Positions 40,601-49,238 of a stretch of 64,000 nucleotides of DNA are shown here, piece after piece. Below the pieces are notes generated by a model. The model ran no database searches, was not told the DNA's origin, and saw only the letters and a program-made list of their open reading frames with translations. The DNA is taken from contig LQBI01000002.1 in the NCBI GenBank assembly GCA_002030045.1, forward strand, positions 186,001-250,000, read 5' to 3'. Source of the DNA: Candidatus Aegiribacteria sp. MLS_C (GTDB lineage: Bacteria > Fermentibacterota > Fermentibacteria > Fermentibacterales > JCC-6). Positions within the stretch are counted from its first letter, which is position 1, and every line of letters begins with the position of its first letter. A program made the position numbers and the translations under genes.

Positions 40601-42896
40601 CTACGGTGGCGGATACTCCGGCCGCTTCCCTCCCGCCGCTGTTCAGGACCGCGGGGTAGATTTCCACGGTCTCCCCGGGATTGGCCCGGCCGTCGCCTCC
40701 GTCCGGGATCGTGTAGCCGGACAGCGAGAGCACCGGTGCGGACGAGGGCAGCACGTCCACCTGGACGGACACGGGTACGTAATTGCATACCGTAGAACCG
40801 CCCACGCCGGAAACCGACCTGGGCTTGGAAGCCGTGACCCACAGGTCCCCGTCACTGCAGTCGAAGACGGTGACGTCCTCGAAGAGGGTCGTCCCCCCTG
40901 GACCCGTATACTGGACGCAGAACACCTCGCTTTCCTTGTAGAGGCAGACGGTGGCTCCCGGAACGGGATCGGAGCCGTCGGTAACGGTCACCAGAAGGTC
41001 CGACGGCGCTCCCTCCACCATGACCATCGGCGGGAGGGTTACCTCAAGCTGAGTCGGTGTGTCCCTCCAGACGCGCATCAGGGGAGATCCCAGGAGGTTC
41101 AGGAGAACGAAGGATATCCCGTCAACGTTCTTCGATATCCTGTGGGCCTCCCCGAGGTAGCTGACCGGCCAGTGGGCGGTTTCTATCCCGTGGAGACCGG
41201 AGGTGTAACCGGTGTTGAAGAGTGCGTCAGCAAAGACGAAATAGGTGACCTTCTGGCTGAAAAGTCCGTACCTGGCGTTGGCGATCACGGCAGCCAGACC
41301 AGTGCCAGGGGATGTGAGCATACCGGCTTCCGCGAAACAGTCGGCGCCGTCGAAATGGCCGGGGCCGCAGCCCAGGGTCCACAGTATGGAGGGAACCGAG
41401 GCGTTCGACATGGTGGCGAAGTCCGAGTCCCACATGTACTGTCCCAGGCTGTTCTTGCCCGCAGTGGCCAGCTTGTGGGTCTCGGAATGGTCAGCGTGGA
41501 GAATGAGGTTGAAACCCCTGTCGAAGGCCTCCAGTGCGTTTGCCCTGCAGAGGTCTCCAGCCGGGAGCGAATGAGGGTAGTAGAGCTCCTCCGGCTCGTC
41601 AAGGTAGAGGGGCACGGCCCCTGAGGATTCGAAGAGCGCCCTGAGCTCCATCATGTCATCGGCGGCGGTTCCGCATACATCGTTGGAGCCCATCATGAGG
41701 ATACTCCTGCCGAATCCTTCCGGAGGGTCCTCCGGCCTTTCGTATAGAAGGGTCTTGGCAAGCATTGTGTTGACGTCTACCGGGTCGTTAACCGGCCATC
41801 GGCCGACGCACAGGTCGAGGTATCCGTTCTGGTAGCCGGTGCTCCACAACCCGTCACCGCTGACCCAGTCCCCGTCTATGTCCCCGTAGTAGTCGTCAGA
41901 AGGCATCTGGAAGGTAGGGAACGGGTATGTAACGTATGCCCAGCCGTTGCACTGCCGCACGGGGACGACGCCGTCGTCGCCTCCCAGAAGAACCGCCTGG
42001 GTCCCCCAGTACTGGTGCGCGTCGCGGATGAAGTTCCTTATTCTCTCAGGCGTGTCGCAGCCCGAATAGTTCTCCTGTATCCACTGGACGGTCCGGACCG
42101 CGGTGGCGATTCCCTCCCTGTTCCTGATGCTCGCCAGTTCGGTGAAGGATTCCTCGAGGCTGGAGTCGGTTATTATCAGGAGGTCCACGCAGTCGCCCGT
42201 CGATGAGGGCCCGGCGGTGATCTCGAGGGGACGGCTCCGTCCGGCGAATGACACGGGCTGGGGGGACGAGTACAGGACCGTGTCCCCGGGATTGCATACC
42301 AGGGCCAGTATGCCTCTCTCACGCATCTCTCCGCTCCAGCGGTTCTCCCTGAGCGGGTGGAGCCTCTCCCTCGAACAAACGGAGGGGTGAATGGACACAT
42401 CCACTGAGGTGAGTACCTCCACGCAGCCGTCGGAAGGCCGGTACCGGACCGGGCTGGCGGTGAGGGTGGCCACCGAGAAGCCCATCGCCGATCCCTGGCG
42501 GGAAACGGATACCGGAGATGCCGGGAAGACGGAGTCCTCCCCGTAGATCCCCTGATCCGGCGGAATGAAGACGGAATCGTCGGTCAGGCCCCTCTGCCTT
42601 GGCATGAGCAGGTAGCTGCCGGGAAGGGGAACCCATGTCTCCCCGAATATCTCGAGGTGGTCCACCTCGGTGTCCGGAGGAAGCAGGTAGGTCCGGGAGA
42701 CCGCCGGCAGTAGCGGCTCACCCGGCATCCAGAGGCCGTCACCCCAGCCCCCGTAGCCATCAACGGAGAGCACGTGGTACTGAACGCCCTCCACTGACAC
42801 CGTGTCAACAGTGACTTCAGATGGATCGGCGCAGGGCTGGAGGTCGACCTCGATGGGCAACATGGCCAGCAGCATCGCCAGTGAAGCTGTATACAT
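37677..42896 (-). CDS. giant C25 (gingipain-family) peptidase with FG-GAP-like repeats and sorting module
   Basis: A 1739-residue secreted protein. Signal peptide about 1-14; propeptide-like region to about 230; C25 domain about 235-620, with FNLILHADHSETHKL (catalytic His near 470) and ILWTLGCGPGHFDGADC (Cys510). Then come beta domains, one CARDB-like (IPDGGDGRANPGETVEIYP), a fibronectin-III-like part (VEGLEPGREYLVLVTAI), and FG-GAP/VCBS-type calcium-binding repeats (VADIDMDGYPELVVAT, VDFDCDGLEELIVTS, GDPDGDSDLDLLYML, CDLDGNGVPEVLHVD). The C-terminus is a FlgD-like module (VYSMDGRLTAALE, SGIYGVLVR). It is probably a surface adhesin-protease. The start is the only plausible one before the divergent serpin. 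Confidence 0.85.
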   Translation of the reverse strand: MYTASLAMLLAMLPIEVDLQPCADPSEVTVDTVSVEGVQYHVLSVDGYGGWGDGLWMPGEPLLPAVSRTYLLPPDTEVDHLEIFGETWVPLPGSYLLMPRQRGLTDDSVFIPPDQGIYGEDSVFPASPVSVSRQGSAMGFSVATLTASPVRYRPSDGCVEVLTSVDVSIHPSVCSRERLHPLRENRWSGEMRERGILALVCNPGDTVLYSSPQPVSFAGRSRPLEITAGPSSTGDCVDLLIITDSSLEESFTELASIRNREGIATAVRTVQWIQENYSGCDTPERIRNFIRDAHQYWGTQAVLLGGDDGVVPVRQCNGWAYVTYPFPTFQMPSDDYYGDIDGDWVSGDGLWSTGYQNGYLDLCVGRWPVNDPVDVNTMLAKTLLYERPEDPPEGFGRSILMMGSNDVCGTAADDMMELRALFESSGAVPLYLDEPEELYYPHSLPAGDLCRANALEAFDRGFNLILHADHSETHKLATAGKNSLGQYMWDSDFATMSNASVPSILWTLGCGPGHFDGADCFAEAGMLTSPGTGLAAVIANARYGLFSQKVTYFVFADALFNTGYTSGLHGIETAHWPVSYLGEAHRISKNVDGISFVLLNLLGSPLMRVWRDTPTQLEVTLPPMVMVEGAPSDLLVTVTDGSDPVPGATVCLYKESEVFCVQYTGPGGTTLFEDVTVFDCSDGDLWVTASKPRSVSGVGGSTVCNYVPVSVQVDVLPSSAPVLSLSGYTIPDGGDGRANPGETVEIYPAVLNSGGREAAGVSATVEIVSGGQYVKALHDWSCLFPDVEADSSVESLDPLVVEIEKGVPEYSDIGFRLVLSTMEGGGPRRWVSDLKLTVCSDQYQVTCMDPLAENSTGGRAVVRISDILLVNSGLGEGRDIRLTVGNLSPPEPFRADTLFIPQLEPGGVIDLEEELRLTVLPVEPRSSWLRQGFPRCTFDIVALSKAGSSVVRTVEVDLVSGMQSDTIQPPVGAGIYETGQETVSLVWDHQGCPEATAYYLYLVDGGSVSRVFPLPLPVNQATVEGLEPGREYLVLVTAIDEIGRESEPAEVTANTSRPAVPGWPLQLSGSPGGGPAVADIDMDGYPELVVATSFGSVYLIERDASFTVLEPPPGYDFDRSLGCAVGNVDGTPGNEIVVTCQKSIEVEGQERVGVLLYRRLEGCWSCDEIAQTGVNQQAASPVVAGTPVLFQADGGESLEIALRTRGHFGTDAQLCVWRMTPDGQWTDFGPEFPLDLFSCFYNSPTAVDFDCDGLEELIVTSIGTGAGTALTVVDFEHDEPAVIARRNLYELDTGGEYARVFGTIASAEQDGEFYLAGIASTVDPCGTEKKAFVYQLDGGPGRMTLAWSTDWLPGSDFWGNIPGPALGDPDGDSDLDLLYMLNDGLFLKEGLLYAWDLATGETSFVSDTIQFNPILEEGGHYVRSQPVSGLLSASGAPGMPVFSCYSSLLCGFSPSTGSSMIDGFPAWSRDAGWSAPALCDLDGNGVPEVLHVDYSGLATLYSLDEFLYDDRGWHMYQDNALRSGFYNSIPFDPGLELHLGSVRRAEDTSTFGDGCPLMIAEVEITGSGGIRSAGEERVSRPVEVRVLESDGTPCGSAFLDLRDGLFTVAIPLDRGIPFDEPLTVVLDPDDRYGELDESGNRTVAGQAVTVPAEGACSVRSVSGCIFLSLELPSRVPGGLEALVYSMDGRLTAALETGGLEAGHSIIPLDTGHLPSGIYGVLVRGMPSGDRRFTVPLLTR

Positions 42897-43124
42897 CGCC
42901 CGTCCGCCCGTTCAGTTGGCTGTCCCGGCTTCCGCGCCGCGGACCCTGTGAGCCCTACCGCCTTCAGCCATAACAATAAGGGGCGGCGGTTCCCGGTGTC
43001 AAAACCCGCGGAGGAAAAACTCGGGGGAGTCCGGAGATTCCCCGAGGGTGGCGGCGGAGGGCCCGGACGGGAATATTCCAGACTGTGTCCAGTACAAAGG
43101 AATGACTTGAAGACGGGAGTTGTC

Positions 43125-44384
43125 ATGAGAAACTCAGCTGTCCTTTGTTCGCTTGTGATACTGCTGCTGGCTGCGTCCGCCGGCTGTTCCACCAACGGGA
43201 GCACTCCCCCCGACGGGTCCGGGACCATTGCTGGGTCCCCTTCCACGGAGGACCTTGTCCGAGGAGGCAACATCTTCGCAGTGGAACTGTACGGAATGGT
43301 CTCCTCGGATGAGGCCCCCGGGAACGTGTTCTTCTCGCCGATCAGCATATCCTCCGCACTGGCGATGACCTATGCCGGAGCCAGGGGCGAGACCGCACTG
43401 CAGATGGACCGCGTAATGCACTACGGCACGCCTCCGGAGGGAATAGCGGAAGTCTACGGTACCTTCATGTCCTCTCTCGGGTCGGGCCGGGCCGCCGCCG
43501 CGGGTGATGGAGAACCGCTGACCCTCTCCGTGGCCAACGGCCTGTGGGTGCAGGAAGGCTTCGATCTTCTCGGGGATTTCACCCGGGAGATGGAGGACTC
43601 CTTCGATGCCGCCGTCGAGAACCTTGATTTCGAGGACGACGAAGAGGGAGCAAGACGGAGGATCAACGGATGGGTTGCCGAGAAGACCATGGACAGGATA
43701 ACCGATCTTATCCCTCCGGGCCTTCTTGCGCCGGAGACCAGGGTGGTCCTCACCAATGCGGTTTATTTCAAGGCTTCATGGGACAAGCCATTCGAGGAGT
43801 CCCTCACCGGCGACGGCAGGTTCCTCCTGAGGGACGGAGGGGCGGTCGAGGTACCCATGATGCGCCAGACAGACTACTTCGACTTCGCGGCCACAGAAGG
43901 CTGCAGGGCGGTGGAGCTGCCCTACGCCGGCGGGAGCGCGTCGATGCTCATAATCCTTCCCGACGATGACATCCTGGAATTCCAGGAAGGACTTGATGCT
44001 GACCTGGTCCGGACGATCAGGGACAGGATGTCGATGGTCAACCTTGCCCTGACCATGCCCCGGTTCGAGTACTCGGCCACGATACAGCTGGGGCCGGTGC
44101 TCAGGTCCATGGGCATGGAGGCTCCGTTCACCGGCGGCGCGGACTTCAGCGGTTTCACGGGAGGGCCGGACCTTTACATCTCAGAGGTGATCCACAAGGC
44201 ATTCGTGAAGGTGGACGAATCCGGCACGGAGGCCGCTGCGGCCACAGCCGTCGTCATGAACTTTACCGCCATGCCTGTCCAGCCCGAGGAGATGAACATC
44301 AACAGGCCCTTCATATTCCTGATAATGGATTCAGAGACGGAAGCGGTACTGTTCATGGGAAGGGTGATGGATCCCTCCGTCTGA
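43125..44384 (+). CDS. serpin lipoprotein
   Basis: A 419-residue protein. The chosen ATG (GGGAG site) gives a lipoprotein signal with lipobox around ASAGC. The serpin fold is clear: NVFFSPISISSALAMTYAGA, NGLWVQEGF, VVLTNAVYFKASWDKPF, MMRQTDYFDF, AVELPYAGGSASMLIILP, and the C-terminal NRPFIFLIMDSETEAVLFMGR. The reactive-loop hinge is inhibitory in type (DESGTEAAAATAVV), with the scissile bond expected near NFTAM. It would trap serine or cysteine proteases in the periplasm or at the surface. It is divergent from the giant C25 peptidase gene, which suggests self-protection from, or control of, that protease. Confidence 0.95.
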   Translation: MRNSAVLCSLVILLLAASAGCSTNGSTPPDGSGTIAGSPSTEDLVRGGNIFAVELYGMVSSDEAPGNVFFSPISISSALAMTYAGARGETALQMDRVMHYGTPPEGIAEVYGTFMSSLGSGRAAAAGDGEPLTLSVANGLWVQEGFDLLGDFTREMEDSFDAAVENLDFEDDEEGARRRINGWVAEKTMDRITDLIPPGLLAPETRVVLTNAVYFKASWDKPFEESLTGDGRFLLRDGGAVEVPMMRQTDYFDFAATEGCRAVELPYAGGSASMLIILPDDDILEFQEGLDADLVRTIRDRMSMVNLALTMPRFEYSATIQLGPVLRSMGMEAPFTGGADFSGFTGGPDLYISEVIHKAFVKVDESGTEAAAATAVVMNFTAMPVQPEEMNINRPFIFLIMDSETEAVLFMGRVMDPSV

Positions 44385-44406
44385 GCAGGTTCACGAGGAT
44401 CAGCGG

Positions 44407-45186
44407 TTATGAGGGGGTGGAAAGCTCAAGAACCACCGGGGCGTGGTCCGAAGGACGGTCCCATCCCCTGGGTCCGGTGTCTATCCTGCATCCGGCAGCC
44501 ATTCCGGCCGCTGCCCCGTTGAGAAGGACCAGGTCCAGCCTCATTCCCATACCCCTCCTGAACGCGGCGGCTCTGTAGTCCCACCAGCTGAAAGCCCTGC
44601 CCTCCGGGTTGAAACGTCTGAAAGCATCAAGCATGCCGTCTGAGACGAGGTCCCTTATCCTGGACCTCTCCTCCGGATGGAAGCATACGGTGCCGTCGAG
44701 TGCTGCGGGATCGTACACGTCGTCGTCCCCGGGGGCGACGTTGAAGTCCCCCATGACTACGAGCGGTCCTGATCCCGAGAGTTCCCGGAGGTATTCCCTG
44801 AGACGGTCCAGGAACTTTAGCTTGTCGCGGAACCTGTCCAGGCCGACTTCCCCTCCGTTGGGCACGTAGACGTTGACCACCGTCAGGTCTCCGAAGCGGA
44901 CCATGATCAGCCTCCTCTGTTCGGACAGGAATCCGTCCGGAAGGCCCGTGCTCACCGATCCCGGTTCCTCCCGCGAGAGGACGGCCACGCCGTTCCATGT
45001 CTTCTGGCCGTGAAGGCTGAGGCTGTACCCCATCTCGAGGAACGCGCCGGCCGGGAAGAGGTCGTCCTGCACCTTGGTCTCCTGCATGCAGAGGACATCC
45101 GGAGCTTCCATCTCCAGCCACCTGAGCACGGTCTCCTCCCGAGCCCTTATTGAGTTCACGTTCCAGGTGGCCAGCTTGCGGACCAT
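44407..45186 (-). CDS. xthA: exodeoxyribonuclease III
   Basis: A 259-residue Mg-dependent AP endonuclease / 3'-5' exonuclease of the ExoIII family for base-excision repair. Motifs in order: LATWNVNSIRAREE, VLCMQETKVQDD (catalytic Glu), GVAVLSRE, VVNVYVPNGGEVG (Tyr), VVMGDFNVAPGDDD (Asp, Asn), FSWWDYRAAAF, and SDHAPVVLEL (final Asp-His). The chosen ATG has AAGGAG eight bases upstream; longer in-frame starts run into AT-rich promoter sequence. It converges on the serpin gene. A perfect palindrome lies 69 bp upstream of its start. Confidence 0.96.
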   Translation of the reverse strand: MVRKLATWNVNSIRAREETVLRWLEMEAPDVLCMQETKVQDDLFPAGAFLEMGYSLSLHGQKTWNGVAVLSREEPGSVSTGLPDGFLSEQRRLIMVRFGDLTVVNVYVPNGGEVGLDRFRDKLKFLDRLREYLRELSGSGPLVVMGDFNVAPGDDDVYDPAALDGTVCFHPEERSRIRDLVSDGMLDAFRRFNPEGRAFSWWDYRAAAFRRGMGMRLDLVLLNGAAAGMAAGCRIDTGPRGWDRPSDHAPVVLELSTPS

Positions 45187-45254
45187 GCACGGGCTCCTTT
45201 CGGCAAGCACCGCCGGGCAGGGCGGATCATGGTTCAAGGAGATTTGCAGGATAA

Positions 45255-45272
45255 CGTTTATACATATAAACG
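45255..45272. promoter_or_regulatory. 18-bp AT-rich palindrome, possible operator
   Basis: CGTTTATA-CA-TATAAACG is a perfect 8+2+8 inverted repeat in the AT-rich gap between xthA and the divergent DUF4097-like pseudogene. Its size and symmetry suit a dimeric repressor site. A TTGACA sequence about 25 bp to the right could serve a rightward promoter. Confidence 0.45.
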
Positions 45273-45361
45273 AATGGAAATTTGTCAAGGTATGTTTGAC
45301 ATATTGTAAAACCCGGCAATGTATCTGAATGGGAGAGACGATTTGTTGCAAGCAGATCGGT

Positions 45362-45880
45362 ATGAGAAATGTCCTTGCCGTCTTCGCTGCCTTTGTTGTG
45401 TTTGCAGGATAGGCCTCAGGTGATGAGACGTCCAGGCGGGAGACGCAGGCCTTCACCGTCGGGCCCGGCGATCTCGTAGAGCTTTACAGTATCAACGGTG
45501 ACCTGAGCGTACAGACATGGGGATCACCCGGGATCGAACTCTCCTACGTCATCACCGTATCCGATCCGTCCTTCCTTGAGCTGGTATCCGTCGTTCGCGA
45601 GACCGTTGGAGGCCTGGACTTCAGCGTTGAGTACGACGAGGAATGGAACGATATCGGTTGCAGGGTGGATTCCACCCTGAAGATGCCGGAGGGCACCGAC
45701 CTTGATCTCGAAGTAGCCTTCGTTAGCGGTAACGTGGACCTGCAGGGCGGGATCGAGATCGCCGAAGGGTTCGTCGCCACCGTCAGCGAGAACTACATCG
45801 GCAGGTCCTCGGAGTTCGGTTCCGGGGAACACTTTATAGACATAGGCACTGTATCTGGGAACGTCACCGTTATCGACTGA
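45362..45880 (+). pseudogene. secreted DUF4097-like beta-repeat protein interrupted by amber codon
   Basis: Reading from the ATG gives MRNVLAVFAAFVVFAG, a signal peptide, then TAG at 45410-45412 (codon 17), then an open frame of 156 codons starting ASGDETSRR to TGA. The downstream part has LVELYSINGDLSVQTWGSPG and LEVAFVSGNVDLQGGIEIAEG, like the right-handed beta repeats of DUF4097 adhesin-type proteins. There is no good Shine-Dalgarno sequence. A single base change inside the signal peptide probably killed the gene, unless it is a sequencing error. Confidence 0.7.
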
Positions 45881-46046
45881 CAGATGGGCAGGCATCCGCG
45901 AGGGAGTGGCCCGGGGAAGGTCATGAACCTCTTCGGGTCATACTCATCGAACGGCTTCGTCCGTTCCCGAACGCGTTCTTCCTCCGGTCTGTTATGTTCG
46001 GTGTCCGGATGTCGTCGTTTACCATTATTCTCTCGGGAGCTGAATC

Positions 46047-47432
46047 ATGTCCAGGCGTTCCCCGGATTCCTACAGGGAGATAATCTCCGTCTCACTTCCG
46101 ATCATCGCCGCCATGGCCGGCAGGACGATAATGATGTTCTGCGACAGGCTGTTCCTGGCCCAGCACAGCCAGCTCGAGCTACAGGCGGCGCTGCCGGCGG
46201 GCATACTCAGCTTCACCCTGATGAGCATCTTCTATGGTACTGTATCATACTCCGGAACCTTTGTGGCGCAATTCTACGGTGCCGAGGACAGGGAAGGATG
46301 CTCGCGTTCACTGGCCCAGGGTCTGTTCCTGACTATGTTCTCGGCTCCGGTCCTGGCCGCCATGGCCGTGCCCGGCAGCATCCTCCTCGAGATGGCGGGC
46401 CATGCCCCTGAGGTACTGGAACTGGAGAAGGTCTACTTCAGAATAATGATGTTCTCGGCGGCGGGTCCGATCTTCACGGCCGCCGCATCCTCTTTCTGGA
46501 ACGGCCGGGGAAGGACGGTCCACACGATGATGGCCGTAATGGCGGGTGCGGCTCTGAACATCGTGCTGGACTACCTGATGATATTCGGCAGGCTGGGTTT
46601 CCCCGAGATGGGCATAGAGGGGGCTGCGCTGGCTACCGCCGTCTCCTCCTTCGTTCCCGGAACCATACTCACGGTGGCCGCCTATACCGGCAGTACGGCG
46701 GCGGAGTACCGCACCAGGGAGCACTTCAGGTTCTCGGGTGCTCTCACGGCGAGGATACTGCGGTTCGGGTTCCCCGCCGGCCTTCAGATATTCATGGACG
46801 TGGCGAGCTTCACGGTGTTCGTGTTCGTCGCCGGAAGGCTGGGAACGGTTGACTTTACGGCAAACAACCTGGTGTTCAGCGTCAACAACCTTGCCTTCAA
46901 TCCGCTGATGGGTTTCGGTCTGGCCACGACGGTCATAGCGGGCCGATGCATAGGGATGGGCAGGAGCGACATGGCGGTGAGGGCAACGAGAAGGACTCTC
47001 TTCCTGGCCCTGCTTTACTTCGTCCCCCTGGCCGTCACCTTCGTGCTCTTCCCCGGGTTCTACACAAGGATGTTCTTCAGTCCCGATTCCGCCTGCACCC
47101 TGGAGGAGCTGGCTTCCACCGCGGGACGGCTGCTGGCGATCGTGGCGGCCTGGGGCATCTTCGACACCGTGAGCCTGATCTACAGCGGAGCCCTCAGGGG
47201 CGCGGGCGACACCAGGTTCGTCGTGATGGTCTCGGGATTCCTTTCATGGTTCTTCTGGATTCCCGGTGTCCTATTCCTCTACGCCGTGCACAACGCCGGG
47301 ATCGTCGCCCTCTGGCTATTCACAAGCGTTTACGTAGCCATCTTCGGACTGGTCTTCCTGCTTCGGTTCAGGACCGGGATCTGGAAGCACATAGACCTGC
47401 TGGGAAGGAACGGGACGGAAGCCGTACACTGA
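46047..47432 (+). CDS. MATE-family multidrug efflux transporter
   Basis: A 461-residue membrane protein with twelve predicted helices in two similar halves. Typical MATE stretches: ISVSLPIIAAMAGRTIMMFCDRLFL in the first helix pair region (shown in part), YCGTV-like SIFYGTVSYSGTFVAQFYGA, FWNGRGRTVHTMMAVMAG and SGALRGAGDTRFVVMVSG in the second half. It exports cationic or aromatic compounds by Na+ or H+ exchange. GGGAG precedes the ATG. Its stop abuts the stop of the convergent ABC permease gene with no space for a terminator. The substrate is unknown. Confidence 0.92.
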   Translation: MSRRSPDSYREIISVSLPIIAAMAGRTIMMFCDRLFLAQHSQLELQAALPAGILSFTLMSIFYGTVSYSGTFVAQFYGAEDREGCSRSLAQGLFLTMFSAPVLAAMAVPGSILLEMAGHAPEVLELEKVYFRIMMFSAAGPIFTAAASSFWNGRGRTVHTMMAVMAGAALNIVLDYLMIFGRLGFPEMGIEGAALATAVSSFVPGTILTVAAYTGSTAAEYRTREHFRFSGALTARILRFGFPAGLQIFMDVASFTVFVFVAGRLGTVDFTANNLVFSVNNLAFNPLMGFGLATTVIAGRCIGMGRSDMAVRATRRTLFLALLYFVPLAVTFVLFPGFYTRMFFSPDSACTLEELASTAGRLLAIVAAWGIFDTVSLIYSGALRGAGDTRFVVMVSGFLSWFFWIPGVLFLYAVHNAGIVALWLFTSVYVAIFGLVFLLRFRTGIWKHIDLLGRNGTEAVH

Positions 47433-48182
47433 TCAGTCCCACCTGAACATGCGCGATGCGAAGAACGCCCCGGCAAGGAGGGTCCCCGCCAGCACCGCGA
47501 TCTCCACCGGGTATTCCGCCAGGCGGCCACCCAGCCATATCCCCCGCAGGAGTCGAATGGAGTGGGTGAGGGGGAAGGCCTCCGCGACGGTCCTCAGGGC
47601 ATCCGGAAGAATGTCCTGCGGAAGGGCCGCCCCGGAGAGGAAGAGCATCGGGAAGTACATGATGTTGGCTATCACCGCACCGCTCCTCGCACTTGGGGCC
47701 AGGCTGGCGGGAATGAAGCCCAGTCCGGCCATGGCCCCGCAGCCGAGGAGGAATGCGACGGCCGCCTCCAGCGGGCTTCCCCAGAAGTGCATGCCGAAGA
47801 TAACCAGTCCGGCGAGCAGCAGTAGCGCGACCCCCATGGAGGTTATGACCAGTATCGAACCCATCTCCGCCATAAGGAAGGAGACCGGAGTTAGAGGAGT
47901 GGCCATGAACCGGCGGAGTATTCCCTTCTCCCTGTAGGAGGCGATGTTTACCGTGAGGTTCATTATACCGGTGGTCAGTATGACTATTCCTATGAATGCG
48001 GCGGCGGAGTAGTCGATATAGCCGAAGAACTGCTCCGGGAAGGGCTGGTTGCCCCAGATGCTGCCGAAAAGCAGCATCAGCAGGAGGGGGAATACCAGCG
48101 TGAAGAAGAAGGCCGAAGGTTCCCTCAGGTAGAGTTTCAGCTCGACTGAACCCAGTTTCCATGCTCGGAAGACGTTATTCAT
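47433..48182 (-). CDS. ABC-2 type transporter permease
   Basis: A 249-residue membrane protein with six hydrophobic segments, like DrrB/YhhJ-type ABC-2 permeases. The opening ELKLYLREPSAFFFTLVFPLLL and the family region FLSGAALPQDILPDALRTVAEAFPLTHSIRLLRG (quoted here as known features, the key bases being LPxxLPxxLR and PLTH) are typical, so it is a drug or lipid exporter. The chosen ATG overlaps the end of the ATPase gene by 8 bp. Partner of the upstream ATP-binding subunit. Confidence 0.92.
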   Translation of the reverse strand: MNNVFRAWKLGSVELKLYLREPSAFFFTLVFPLLLMLLFGSIWGNQPFPEQFFGYIDYSAAAFIGIVILTTGIMNLTVNIASYREKGILRRFMATPLTPVSFLMAEMGSILVITSMGVALLLLAGLVIFGMHFWGSPLEAAVAFLLGCGAMAGLGFIPASLAPSARSGAVIANIMYFPMLFLSGAALPQDILPDALRTVAEAFPLTHSIRLLRGIWLGGRLAEYPVEIAVLAGTLLAGAFFASRMFRWD

Positions 48183-49101
48183 CGGTCTCACCGTACTCCC
48201 TGCCGGTGACGACCATGAAGACGTCCTCAAGGGTAGGTACCTCTGTATGCAGGTCCCCCAGACTGGCCCCCGCCCCGGAGAGGGCCTGAATGACCGGGAC
48301 CACCACGCCTGCGTCCCTTAGGTCCATGACGCAGGTATCACCCTGCATGCAGGCGCCCAGGACGCCTTCCACCTCAAGGGCATCCCCCGGTTCGAACCCC
48401 TGACCGCAGCCGAGTATCAGCCTCATTCCAGGACAGTGTTCCCTGACCAGCGCGTCGGGAGTGTCAAGGGCCACCACCCTTCCCCCGTGGACGATTGCCA
48501 CCCTGTCGCAGAGCTTCTGCGCCTCGTCCATGTAATGCGTGGAGAGCACCACAGTCCTTCCGCTGCCTCTGATACCGTCCACCAGGCTCCACAGGTCGCG
48601 GCGGCCCCTCGGATCAAGACCGCTGGTCAGCTCGTCCAGCATCACCAGCTCCGGGTCATGGACCATGGCGAGGGCTACGAAAAGCCTTCTCTTCTGTCCT
48701 CCCGACAGATCGGAGAAACATGCGTCCAGCTTTTTTCCGAGACCCACCTTCTCCAGGAGTCCCATCCCGGGTTCCTCGACTCCGAAGAGGGAGCTGAACA
48801 GCCGAAGGGACTCCCCAACCTTCATCCTCTCCGGCAGCTCCGATTCCTGCTGCTGGAGCCCGACCCGGGTGTGGAGTTCCCGGGAATCACCGACAGGATC
48901 CAGCCCCAGAGTGGAGAGACTGCCCGAGTCCGGTCTCCTCATGCCCGCTATGCAGTCTATGGTGGTGGTCTTTCCCGCGCCGTTGGGGCCCACCAGGCCG
49001 AACACCTCCCCGCGGTGGACCGAAAGGTCCAGTCCGTCCAGGGCGACTGTGTCCCCGTAGCTCTTGCGCAAGTCGACTGCGGAGATGACGATATCTTCCA
49101 T
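48175..49101 (-). CDS. ABC transporter ATP-binding protein
   Basis: A 308-residue DrrA/CcmA-type ATPase. Walker A is GLVGPNGAGKTTTI; the Q-loop region is LQQQESELPERM; the signature is LSGGQKRRLF; Walker B/D-loop reads LVMLDELTSGLDPRGRR, where the usual Pro after Glu is Leu; the switch His is in VVLSTHYMDEAQ. A C-terminal ~80-residue extension resembles the regulatory tail of exporter ATPases. The start used is an ATG with AAAGGGG upstream; a longer reading to 49134 is possible. It powers the adjacent ABC-2 permease. Confidence 0.93.
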   Translation of the reverse strand: MEDIVISAVDLRKSYGDTVALDGLDLSVHRGEVFGLVGPNGAGKTTTIDCIAGMRRPDSGSLSTLGLDPVGDSRELHTRVGLQQQESELPERMKVGESLRLFSSLFGVEEPGMGLLEKVGLGKKLDACFSDLSGGQKRRLFVALAMVHDPELVMLDELTSGLDPRGRRDLWSLVDGIRGSGRTVVLSTHYMDEAQKLCDRVAIVHGGRVVALDTPDALVREHCPGMRLILGCGQGFEPGDALEVEGVLGACMQGDTCVMDLRDAGVVVPVIQALSGAGASLGDLHTEVPTLEDVFMVVTGREYGETDE

Positions 49102-49238
49102 TGGTCCCCTTTGCGTAGCAGACGTAAAATACATACAGAATCCCTGACTGACAAATCAGCCTCCCTGTAAGGCCGCGGGCATGCACCTGTGAGCCGCTGG
49201 GACTATATTCAGGCCCTGTGGTTACCGTGGCCTGAAGT

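Noticed and set aside
31386-45412. Amber (TAG) recoding, for example pyrrolysine, to explain TAG in the permease and in the DUF4097-like gene
   Set aside because: TAG ends several healthy genes here (folE2, larE and the 12.4-kb gene). The permease also has a frameshift and deletion, so plain decay is simpler.
48175-49101. Inactive ABC ATPase because Walker B reads LDELTSG instead of LDEPTSG
   Set aside because: The catalytic Glu, Walker A, signature and switch His are intact; the Pro to Leu change alone is not a sign of inactivity.
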